From Agrococcus sp. KRD186 (lineage in GTDB: Bacteria > Actinomycetota > Actinomycetes > Actinomycetales > Microbacteriaceae), in assembly GCF_017168255.1 (NCBI RefSeq), contig NZ_JABFAP010000001.1, forward strand, positions 66,881-130,880: 64,000 nt of DNA, written 5' to 3'. Under the pieces are notes generated by a model. The model saw only the letters and a list, made by a program, of their open reading frames with translations. It did no database searches and was not told where the DNA came from. Every line of letters starts with the position of its first letter. Position 1 is the first letter of the stretch. Both the position numbers and the translations under genes were made by a program. Shown here in pieces: positions 54,037-64,000 of the stretch.

Positions 54037-55685
54037 AACGCATCCTGATCGCACTCGTGGCCGTGCTGGGACTGGTCGGATGCGTCGCCATCCCCGACGC
54101 CGGACCGGTCGTGGAGGGGCAGGTGGACACCGACCAGCAGAGCAACGAGCTGCTCTTCCTGCCGCCCGGCCCGCAGGAGGGCGCCACGCAGGAGGAGATC
54201 ATCCTCGGCTTCCTCACGGCCGCCATCAACCCGAGCGATGACTTCGAGGTGGCCCGGGAGTACCTTGCCGGCCTCGCCGCCGCCACCTGGAACCCGAACG
54301 CCCGCGTGATCGTGCGCTCGGGCGTGCAGCCCGAGATCTCGCTGAGCGGCGAGACCGAGACCGAGGCGAGCGCCGTGGTCTCCGCGCTGTCCGAGCTCGA
54401 CGCCGGGGGAGCGCTGCAGCTCACCGGCGACGACCGCATGCTGGAGTTCGCGCTCGAGCAGATCGAAGGCCAGTGGCGCATCGTCGAGGCGCCGGAGGGC
54501 ATCGTGCTCTCCGCCTACTACTTCGACCAGCTCTTCCGGGCGCACACGCTCTCGTGGCTCACGCCCGACGGCACGCGCGCCGTGCCGGAGGTGCGCTGGT
54601 TCGAGCGCACCGCCAGCACGCTCAAGGAGCGCATCGTCGACGCCCTGCTGCGCGGGCCCTCCGCCTGGCTCGCGCCCGCCGTCACGACGAATGCGGCGCC
54701 GGACGCCGCGCTCGTCGGGCCGCCGCGCATCACCGGCACGACCATGACCATCACGCTCAGCGCCATGCAGCTCGAGCAGCTTCCCCCCGCCAGCCTCGTG
54801 CCGCTCGCGGCGCAGCTGGCGCGGTCGCTGCAGGATGTCGGCGTGCGCGAGGTGCGGGTGGAGGTGGAGGGCACCAGCGGCTTCATCTCGAGCGCCGAGG
54901 CGGCAGCGGTCGACCAGGGCAGCGTCGACCAGCGCCCGCTGGTGCTCGAGGGCACCGCGCTGCGCTCGGTCGGGGGCGGTACCTCGACCATCGACGACGT
55001 CGGGCCGACGCTGGCCGCGATCGGCGCCACGAGCTTCACCGTCGGTGCCGCCGGCGGCATCGCCAGCACCGGCACCACCGCAGCATGGATCGTGCCGGGT
55101 GCCGAGCCGGAGGTGGTCTCCACCGCCGTGGGGGCCGTGCCGACCGTGGACGACAGCGGCTGGGTGCTGCTGCAGGAGCGCGGAGCGGCGCAGCGACTGG
55201 TCGCGTGGCACGACGGCGAGCGCGTCGAGCTCCCGCTGCCGCCGGGCTCGAACGAGATCGCTGCGATGGAGCTCTCGCGCGACGGCACGCGGCTGGCCGT
55301 CGTCACCTCCGACGGCAGCACCAGCGACGTCTGGGTGCTCGCGGTCGTGCGCGACGTCGACGGCAGGCCGCTGAGGCTCGGCGAGCCCTACCCGATGCCC
55401 ACCGTCGAGGGCGCCGGCTCCGACATCACCTGGGTCAGCCCGACGCAGGTGGCGGTGCTCGCCACCGACGACGATGCCTCGCAGATCGCGGTGCTCACCA
55501 TCGGCGGCGTCTCCGAGCAGCTGCCCAATCCGAATCTCGCCGTGCGGGCGATCGTCGGCGGCAGCGAGGGCACCGCGACGCTGCGCGCCATGGGCGCCGA
55601 GGGCGCGCTGCTGTCGCTGCGCGATCGCGTCTGGAGCGCGGCGAACGGCCTCGACCCGATCCAGCTGATCGTCACGCAGCAGTAA
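54033..55685 (+). CDS. lpqB: Lipoprotein LpqB
   Basis: A 550-residue lipoprotein of the MtrAB-LpqB envelope-sensing system. RILIALVAVLGLVGC carries the lipobox (VGC, Cys 17), followed by the family start AIPDAGPVVEGQVDTDQQSN and the GerMN-like domain FLTAAINPSDDFEVAREYLA... ALLRGPSAWLAPAV. The C-terminal 250 residues form the LpqB propeller domain (DGTRLAVVTSDGSTSDVWVL, ITWVSPTQVAVLATDDDASQ). LpqB modulates MtrA phosphorylation through MtrB. The overlap with mtrB (ATGA) indicates translational coupling. Confidence 0.94.
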
Positions 55686-55749
55686 CACGCTCTCCACAGC
55701 CGACTCGAGTGACAGCGCGCACCACGCGTCCGTCCGCCATCCTGCGGGT

Positions 55750-56391
55750 ATGGAGCTGACGGCGGCGCTGCGCGAGGCCGTGAGCGTGCTCTGGCCGGTC
55801 GAGTGCGCAGGCTGCGGTGCGCTCGACGTGGCCGTCTGCCCCGCCTGCCGGGCACTGCTGCTGGATGGTCGGGTGCACGAGGCGCTCGACGGGCTGCCGC
55901 TGGTGGCCGCCGCGGCGTACGAGGGGCCGGCGCGCGCGCTCATCGGCTCGCTGAAGGAGCACGGCGGCCGGGCAGAGGCGCGGGCCCTCGGGGCCGGGCT
56001 GGCGCTCGCGCTCTCGGTGCTGCCGACGGCCGAGCCGGTGCTCGTGCCCTCGAGCCGCGAGGGGATGCGTCGGCGCGGCTTCGACCCGGTCGTGCTGGTC
56101 GCGCGCGCGGCCGGGTTGCGCCCCACCGCGCTGCGGCGCGGCCCGGCGGCGCGGGGCAGCGGTGCCCAGAAGGAGCGCACGATCGAGGAGCGGGAGCGCG
56201 CCGCGCAGGGCTCGCTCGTGCTGCCCGGGCGGGCGGCGCGGGCGCTCGCGGGGCGGCCGGTCGTGGTGGTGGACGACGTCGTCACGAGCGGCGCGACGGT
56301 GCGCGAAGCGGTGCGGGCGCTGCGTTTCGCGGGCTGCGAACCGGTGGGGATCGCGGCCGTCGCGAGGACTCCGCGGCGAGTCCCGCGATGA
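55750..56391 (+). CDS. comF: ComF-family phosphoribosyltransferase-like protein
   Basis: A 213-residue ComF-type protein. The N-terminal four-cysteine zinc finger is CAGC and CPAC (Cys 19, 22, 30, 33). The C-terminal phosphoribosyltransferase domain contains RGFDPVVLVARAAGL and the PRPP loop RPVVVVDDVVTSGATVREAV. ComF is linked to DNA uptake and to PRPP-dependent or helicase-partner roles; its chemistry is unsettled. In actinobacteria it commonly lies between lpqB and hpf, as here. Confidence 0.9.
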   Translation: MELTAALREAVSVLWPVECAGCGALDVAVCPACRALLLDGRVHEALDGLPLVAAAAYEGPARALIGSLKEHGGRAEARALGAGLALALSVLPTAEPVLVPSSREGMRRRGFDPVVLVARAAGLRPTALRRGPAARGSGAQKERTIEERERAAQGSLVLPGRAARALAGRPVVVVDDVVTSGATVREAVRALRFAGCEPVGIAAVARTPRRVPR

Positions 56392-56485
56392 CTGGCGAAA
56401 CGCATGGCCGCCGGGGGTAGAGTGTCCGCACGCAAGTCGGCACAGCAGCCGCTGGCGCCGACGCCGAACCTTACGGGAGGCCACG

Positions 56486-57163
56486 ATGGAGATCACATTC
56501 GGCGCAAAGGGCGCTGACATCACAGACCGGTTCCGTGCGTACGCAGAGGAGAAGCTGGCGAAGGTCACGCAGCTGCTTCCCCGCGCCACCGCTCTCGATG
56601 TCAAGCTCACCCGGCACGCCGTGCCTCACACATCGGTCGCAGGCGGCCGCGTGGAGATCACCGTGCACGGCCCGGGCTCCATCATCCGCGCCGAATCCGA
56701 TGGGCCCGACAAGTACATGGCGTTCGACTCCGCCTACCACCGAGTCATGGAGCGCGCCCGTCGCGTGCACGACAAGCGCACCGATCACGGCGGCCGCAAG
56801 CGCACCCCGCTGCACGAGGCGGTCGCGACCGGCTTCCAGCAGGTCGACATCACGCCCGCCGACCCCGCCGTCGTCGAGGCGGTGCGCACCGGATCCATCC
56901 CCACCATCGAGGGCGAGCAGCAGGAGACCGACTGGTCGCCGGTGGTCATCCGCCAGAAGCGCTTCCCCTCGAAGCGCATGAGCGTGCGGGATGCGGTCGA
57001 CCAGATGGAGCTCGTCGGTCACCCCTTCTACCTCTTCGTCGACGACGCCAGCGGCGAGTGCGCCGTCGTCTACCGCCGCAAGGGCTGGTCCTACGGCGTG
57101 ATCACGCTCGACGACCAGGCCTCCGAGGCAGCCGCCGCCGACAGCGAGCGCGCTGCATCCTGA
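56486..57163 (+). CDS. hpf: Long-form ribosome hibernation promoting factor
   Basis: A 225-residue long HPF. Residues 1-105 are the S30AE/RaiA domain (EITFGAKGADITDRFRAYAE; the conserved ALDVKLTRHAVPHT). The last 60 residues form the dimerising domain typical of the long form (VVIRQKRFPSKRMSVRDAVD, QMELVGHPFYLFVDDASGEC, AVVYRRKGWSYGVI). It pairs 70S ribosomes into 100S in stationary phase. GGGAGG precedes the ATG at 56486. A 16-bp-stem terminator follows. Confidence 0.95.
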   Translation: MEITFGAKGADITDRFRAYAEEKLAKVTQLLPRATALDVKLTRHAVPHTSVAGGRVEITVHGPGSIIRAESDGPDKYMAFDSAYHRVMERARRVHDKRTDHGGRKRTPLHEAVATGFQQVDITPADPAVVEAVRTGSIPTIEGEQQETDWSPVVIRQKRFPSKRMSVRDAVDQMELVGHPFYLFVDDASGECAVVYRRKGWSYGVITLDDQASEAAAADSERAAS

Positions 57164-57170
57164 CCGGCAC

Positions 57171-57206
57171 CCGGAGGCGCCCCGGAGCACTCCGGGGCGC
57201 CTCCGG
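57171..57206 (+). terminator. Hairpin terminator after hpf
   Basis: A perfect 16-bp stem CCGGAGGCGCCCCGGA / TCCGGGGCGCCTCCGG with loop GCAC, eight bases after the hpf stop. It separates hpf from the secA transcript. Confidence 0.85.
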
Positions 57207-57308
57207 CCTGTGCGTTGGTAGGATGGGCAGTCGGTTACCGAACCGTTCGCTTCTCCCCGGCGCCCCCACCCCGGCGCTCTGACCCCAGAACACGGAAGGC
57301 ATCCCACC

Positions 57309-60116
<2,808 letters not shown>

Positions 60117-60122
60117 CGCCGC

Positions 60123-61220
60123 TCAACCGCCGAGCGACTGCAGGCCGTTCCAGGCGGTGACGCCCAGCGGCGGCCCGTAGGCGCCGCTGGAGCCGCCGTT
60201 CGAGTAGACCGCGGTGATCGTGCCGGCACCGGTGGCCGCATCGAGGTTGGAGACCCAGCCCGAGCCGGAGGCGCCGTCGCCCATCTCGCAGTCGGCGCCG
60301 TAGTTCGGGTCGCCACCGGCGCCGTAGCCGACGTCGTCCTCGGCGCAGTACCGCAGCACCTCGGCGTCGAAGTCGTCGTTGCCGGGGTAGCCGGCGATCA
60401 CCACGCCGTTCGTCTCGGCCGTGAAGCTCACACCCTGACCGCCCACCGCATCCTCGAGCGTCTGGCCCTGCTGCGGCGCGAAGCGGATCAGCCCGAAGTC
60501 GAAGCCCATCCAGCCGTTGTCGTCGGCGCCGTCGAGCCAGCGCGTGTTCGCGTCGAGGTACTGCTGCGGCACCCACAGCTCCTCCGCCTCCCAGGTGCCG
60601 AAGGGCGCGTCGCCGCGCTCGTAGCCGGGACTGAAGGTGATGCGGTCGTAGTAGTCGCGCGTGTCGTCATCCCAGACGCAGTGCGCCGCCGTGAGCACGA
60701 CCAGGCCCGTCGCGCTGTTGATGACCGTGCCGCTGCAGGTGTACTCCGCCTCCTCGCTCTCGAGCACCAGGCGCCCGACGGTGGTCAGCAGCAGGTCGCC
60801 CCCCGCGCGATGCGGCACGCCCGCGTAGAGCTCGTCTCCGACCTCGCTGGCCGGCAGCGCGATGCCCGGGGCGACCGCGGGCGTGCCGCGGGTCGGCGCC
60901 AGCACCATGTCGAACGCGGCGTCGGGGAAGTAGCCGTCACGGGTCTCGCCGGGCTCGCCCGCGTAGAGCTCGCCTGTGTCGGCCGCGGTCTGGTCGTTCG
61001 CGGTGATCGGCTCGTCCGGCTCGACCCGCTCTGCGGCCGAGCCGGCCGGATCATCCTGGGGCGCAGGCGTCGGCTGCCACGATCTCGCCGGCTGCGGCAC
61101 GGGCGTGCTGGGCGGCTGCTGCGACGTCGGCTGCTGCAGCGGCGGCGGCAGGATGCAGCCGGTCATCGTCAGCACGGCGGCAGCGGCGACGGCGACGGCT
61201 GCGGTTCGATCGAGGCGCAT
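60123..61220 (-). CDS. Secreted trypsin-like serine protease (lipoprotein)
   Basis: A 365-residue exported protein. Lipobox TMTGC ends the signal peptide (Cys 23). A Pro/Gln/Thr linker and a pro-like region follow, then an S1-type domain: His in VVLTAAHCVWDDDTRDYYDR, Asp in NGWMGFDFGLIRFAPQQGQT, and Ser in DCEMGDGASGSGWVSNLDAA. The serine motif is GASGSGW instead of the usual GDSGGP, so the fold is right but the oxyanion region is altered. It resembles glutamyl-endopeptidase-like secreted proteases. ATG 61220 is preferred. It is divergent from the BCCT transporter. Confidence 0.85.
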   Translation of the reverse strand: MRLDRTAAVAVAAAAVLTMTGCILPPPLQQPTSQQPPSTPVPQPARSWQPTPAPQDDPAGSAAERVEPDEPITANDQTAADTGELYAGEPGETRDGYFPDAAFDMVLAPTRGTPAVAPGIALPASEVGDELYAGVPHRAGGDLLLTTVGRLVLESEEAEYTCSGTVINSATGLVVLTAAHCVWDDDTRDYYDRITFSPGYERGDAPFGTWEAEELWVPQQYLDANTRWLDGADDNGWMGFDFGLIRFAPQQGQTLEDAVGGQGVSFTAETNGVVIAGYPGNDDFDAEVLRYCAEDDVGYGAGGDPNYGADCEMGDGASGSGWVSNLDAATGAGTITAVYSNGGSSGAYGPPLGVTAWNGLQSLGG

Positions 61221-61320
61221 GAGGCCACACGCTAGGCCGAGCGGCCGGGCGCGGGCTGGGAGCGGCACCGCCTCGGTTCGGTACCCTCGACCATCCGCGC
61301 GATCCGGAAGGGGTTCTCTC

Positions 61321-63312
61321 ATGGTCGATCGATCCGCGCTGCAGGCCGACTGGGCGCCGGCGCAGGTCTGGCGACAGGTGCGCAAGCCCGTCTTCATCCC
61401 CGCCGTGCTCATCATCATCGCCCTGGTGGTGGTCGCCATCGTCTACAGCCTCACCGGCGGCAACGCCTTCGAAGTGCTCAACACCGCGATCACCGCGGGC
61501 GTGGGCTGGTGGTACGTGCTCGCCGCGACCGGCTTCGTCATCTTCGCGCTCTACTGCGGGCTGTCCCGCATCGGCAACATCCGTCTCGGGCGCGACGACG
61601 AGCAGCCCGAGTTCTCGACCATGTCCTGGTTCACGATGCTCTTCAGCGCGGGCATGGGCATCGGCCTCGTCTTCTACGGCGTCGCGGAGCCGCTCTCGCA
61701 CTTGATCACGCCGCCCGCCAACGGGGGCGTCGAGGCGGGCACGGATGAGGCGGGCCGGCTGGCGATGGATCTCACGCTGTTCCACTGGGGCCTGCACGCG
61801 TGGGCGATCTACGTCGTCGTCGGCCTCGGACTGGCCTACATGACCTTCCGCCGCGGTCGTCCCCTCTCGATCCGCTGGCTGCTCGAGCCGATGCTCGGGC
61901 GCAAGCGCGTGGAGGGCTGGATCGGCCACGCCGTCGACGTCGTGGCGATCGTCGGCACGCTGTTCGGCGTCGCCACCTCGCTGGGCTTCGGCGTGCAGCA
62001 GATCACCGCCGGCCTCGAGTTCCTCGGCTGGGTCGAGGGCTCGCCGACCTTCACCATCGTGCTCGTCGCGGCCGTCACCGGGCTGGCGACGCTCTCGGTC
62101 GTCTCCGGTCTCGACAAGGGCCTCAAGTGGCTCTCGAACATCAACATGTCGCTCGCGGCCCTGCTGGCGCTGTTCGTGCTGGCGCTCGGCCCGACGCTCG
62201 TGCTGCTGCAGGCGATGGTCGCGAACACCGGCAGCTACGTCGCTGCCCTGCCCTCGCTCATGCTCGAGACCTGGCCGCTCTCGACCGACACCTGGGCGGG
62301 CGACTGGACGATCTTCTACTGGGGCTGGTGGATGAGCTGGGCGCCGTTCGTCGGCATGTTCATCGCGCGCATCTCGCGGGGCCGCACGATCAGGCAGTTC
62401 GTCTTCGGCGTGCTGCTGACGCCGACCCTGATCGGTGCCGCCTGGTTCACCATCTTCGGCGACTCCGCGATCATCCGGCAGCTCACCGAAGGCGATCTGC
62501 TGGTCGACGGCGAGGTGAACGTGAACACCTCGCTGTTCCAGCTGCTCGAAGGCTTCCCCTTCGCGACCGTGACGAGCGTGCTGGCGATCATCATCATCGT
62601 GTTCTTCTTCGTCACCTCTTCCGACTCGGGCTCGCTGGTGATCGACATCCTCGCCTCAGGAGGTGCCACCGAGACGCCGCGGCTCACGCGCGTGATGTGG
62701 TCGGTGCTCGAGGGCGCGGTGGCGGCGGTGCTGCTGCTGGTCGGCGGCACCGCCTCGCTCACGGCGCTGCAGACCGCATCGATCGCCACCGCGCTGCCGT
62801 TCTCGATCATCATGGTGCTGGCGTGCGTCTCCCTGCTGCGCGCGTTTCACTTCGAGGTCGCCACGGCGCCCCGCTACATGCGCGCCAGGATCGCATCGGC
62901 GGGAGCGGGTGCCGGGGTCGCGGAAGTCGACGAGCAGAGCGGTGCCGAGCCGCCGGGCGCCGAGCCGCTCGCTGCCGAGCCGCACGGTGCCGAGTCGCAC
63001 GGTGCCGAGCCGCATGGGCGCCGCGAGGTGTCGACCACCTTCGCCGGCCTGCCGCTGGGGGAGCCCGATACGCCGACACCCGCCGAGGGCGGCGAGTTCA
63101 TCGTCGCCATGCACGAGGTGCCGACCGCGGCGGTCGAGCTCGACGCCGAGGGTGTCGCGACGCTCGATGAGGCCCGCGTGGTGCAGGACCCGATCGCGGG
63201 CGAGGTCTTCGACACGCCCGAGTTCGCGGCATCCCAGGCCGGCGTCGATCTGGCCGCGGCGGCCGAGGAGCCCCCGGAACCCACGGCGGACGAGGCGCGC
63301 CGCGACGGCTGA
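61321..63312 (+). CDS. BCCT-family betaine/choline/carnitine transporter
   Basis: A 663-residue sodium- or proton-coupled osmolyte transporter with about 12 helices. Family landmarks are MSWFTMLFSAGMGIGLVFYG (the Gly-rich binding helix), HLITPP, FHWGLHAWAIYVVVGLGLAY, and the Trp-rich WTIFYWGWWMSWAPFVGMFI. The cytoplasmic tail (from about residue 515) is unusually long and includes AEP-type repeats (GAEPPGAEPLAAEPHGAESH). C-terminal tails in BCCT proteins such as BetP sense K+ or osmotic stress. GAAGGGGT lies before the ATG at 61321. Confidence 0.93.
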   Translation: MVDRSALQADWAPAQVWRQVRKPVFIPAVLIIIALVVVAIVYSLTGGNAFEVLNTAITAGVGWWYVLAATGFVIFALYCGLSRIGNIRLGRDDEQPEFSTMSWFTMLFSAGMGIGLVFYGVAEPLSHLITPPANGGVEAGTDEAGRLAMDLTLFHWGLHAWAIYVVVGLGLAYMTFRRGRPLSIRWLLEPMLGRKRVEGWIGHAVDVVAIVGTLFGVATSLGFGVQQITAGLEFLGWVEGSPTFTIVLVAAVTGLATLSVVSGLDKGLKWLSNINMSLAALLALFVLALGPTLVLLQAMVANTGSYVAALPSLMLETWPLSTDTWAGDWTIFYWGWWMSWAPFVGMFIARISRGRTIRQFVFGVLLTPTLIGAAWFTIFGDSAIIRQLTEGDLLVDGEVNVNTSLFQLLEGFPFATVTSVLAIIIIVFFFVTSSDSGSLVIDILASGGATETPRLTRVMWSVLEGAVAAVLLLVGGTASLTALQTASIATALPFSIIMVLACVSLLRAFHFEVATAPRYMRARIASAGAGAGVAEVDEQSGAEPPGAEPLAAEPHGAESHGAEPHGRREVSTTFAGLPLGEPDTPTPAEGGEFIVAMHEVPTAAVELDAEGVATLDEARVVQDPIAGEVFDTPEFAASQAGVDLAAAAEEPPEPTADEARRDG

Positions 63313-63322
63313 TGCGCGGCGG

Positions 63323-64000
63323 CTACGCCGGCGGATCGAGCGCGACGAGCAGGATGCCCGTCCAGTGGCAGCCGAACGCGATCACGGTGCAGACGTGGAA
63401 GATCTCGTGGAAGCCGAAGTGGCCGGGGAAGGGGTTGGGCTTCTTCAGCCCGTAGAAGACGGCGCCGACCGTGTAGGCCAGGCCGCCGGCGATCGTCAGG
63501 ATCGCGGTGGCCGCGTTCGCCGCCCAGATCTGGCCCATGAAGGCGACCGCGGCCCAGCCCAGCGCCAGGTAGATGGGCACGTAGAGCCAGCGCGGCGCGC
63601 CCAGCCAGAAGACCCGGAAGGCGATGCCCAGCAGCGCGCCGCCCCAGATCACGGCCAGCAGGATCCAGTCGGTGGGGGAGGGCAGCGTCAGCATCGCGAT
63701 CGGCGTGTAGCTGCCGGCGATCAGCAGGAAGATGTTGGCGTGGTCGAGCCGCTTGAGCACGACACGCGTGCGCTCCTGCCAGGCGAAGCGGTGGTAGACG
63801 GCGGAGATGCCGAACAGCAGCACGCCCGAGAGCGCGAACACCGCGGTCGACCAGGTGGCGACGGGGCCGTCGGCCAGCACCACCAGGAGGATGCCGAGCA
63901 CGAGGGCGAGCGGCGCGGTGGCGGCGTGGATCCAGCCGCGCCAGGTGGGCTTCTGCTCGATGGCCGCCTCGGCGATCGCGTCGCCGGCGGCCTCGATGAA
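63323..64000 (-). CDS. Hemolysin III family protein (partial, 5' end outside)
   Basis: At least 225 residues of a seven-helix membrane protein of the hemolysin III/TrhA (PAQR-related) family. The gene runs past the window end, so the N-terminus is missing. The frame continues upstream as FIEAAGDAIAEAAIEQKPTW then RGWIHAATAPLAL. Conserved residues: SAVYHRFAWQERTRVVLKRL, DHANIFLLIAGSYTPIAMLT, and FGFHEIFHVCTVIAFGCHW with metal-type His residues. These proteins are predicted hydrolases or membrane-homeostasis factors rather than proven toxins. It ends ten bases from the BCCT stop, convergent. Confidence 0.92.
   Translation of the reverse strand, partial: FIEAAGDAIAEAAIEQKPTWRGWIHAATAPLALVLGILLVVLADGPVATWSTAVFALSGVLLFGISAVYHRFAWQERTRVVLKRLDHANIFLLIAGSYTPIAMLTLPSPTDWILLAVIWGGALLGIAFRVFWLGAPRWLYVPIYLALGWAAVAFMGQIWAANAATAILTIAGGLAYTVGAVFYGLKKPNPFPGHFGFHEIFHVCTVIAFGCHWTGILLVALDPPA

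Overview
This 64 kb window is chromosomal DNA from a high-GC actinobacterium. The gene orders pmt-rsmI-metG-tatD-rsmA-ispE and mtrA-mtrB-lpqB-comF-hpf-secA, the many GTG starts, the actinobacterial lipoproteins and the frequent GGATGCG/CGCATCC word point to the family Microbacteriaceae. An Agrococcus-like genus is my guess, not something the sequence proves. I saw no rRNA, tRNA or CRISPR array.

Layout. 0-9 kb: aldo/keto reductase, F420-type LLM oxidoreductase, a small divergent toxin/antitoxin-like pair, a PNPOx-type flavoprotein, an MFS exporter, a small membrane protein and a large HrpA helicase that carries two palindromic repeats in frame. 9-12.3 kb: accessory patch with a DUF559/Vsr-like protein and two HigBA-type modules, one with a truncated toxin, around a GNAT acetyltransferase. 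12.3-16.5 kb: cupin, two membrane proteins (one with HELAH) and a DEAD/DEAH helicase. 16.5-17.9 kb: a lower-GC hicAB island bounded by a 19-bp direct repeat that copies the helicase 3' end. 17.9-21 kb: two lipoproteins, a CHRD-domain surface protein and a class F sortase-like lipoprotein.

21-33 kb is a catabolic locus. A GntR/FCD regulator is divergent from tctC-tctB-tctA (tripartite tricarboxylate transporter), prpD and prpB. Then follow an Old Yellow Enzyme, an acyl-CoA dehydrogenase, a secreted low-complexity protein, prpC and a second aldo/keto reductase that ends at a strong terminator. The three prp enzymes make up most of a 2-methylcitrate cycle (propionate to pyruvate plus succinate), and the transporter may feed it. 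A parDE module and a DUF255 thioredoxin-like protein follow.

36-51 kb is a conserved housekeeping stretch (pmt, rsmI, metG, tatD, rsmA, ispE, ABC-F). It is interrupted by a MITE-like element, an IS1380-type transposase gene with an in-frame stop, and three lipoprotein genes sharing a related two-cysteine domain where other actinobacteria carry rpfB. 51-64 kb: mtrA-mtrB-lpqB envelope signalling, comF, hpf, secA, a secreted serine protease, a BCCT osmolyte transporter and a hemolysin III-family protein cut by the window end.

The most noteworthy signals are non-coding: the hicAB island bounded by duplicated gene ends, two palindromic elements inside hrpA, two copies of a 20-bp-arm inverted repeat, a 45-bp GTGCAC tandem array between pmt and rsmI, and a 26-bp operator candidate for the tct-prp regulator.
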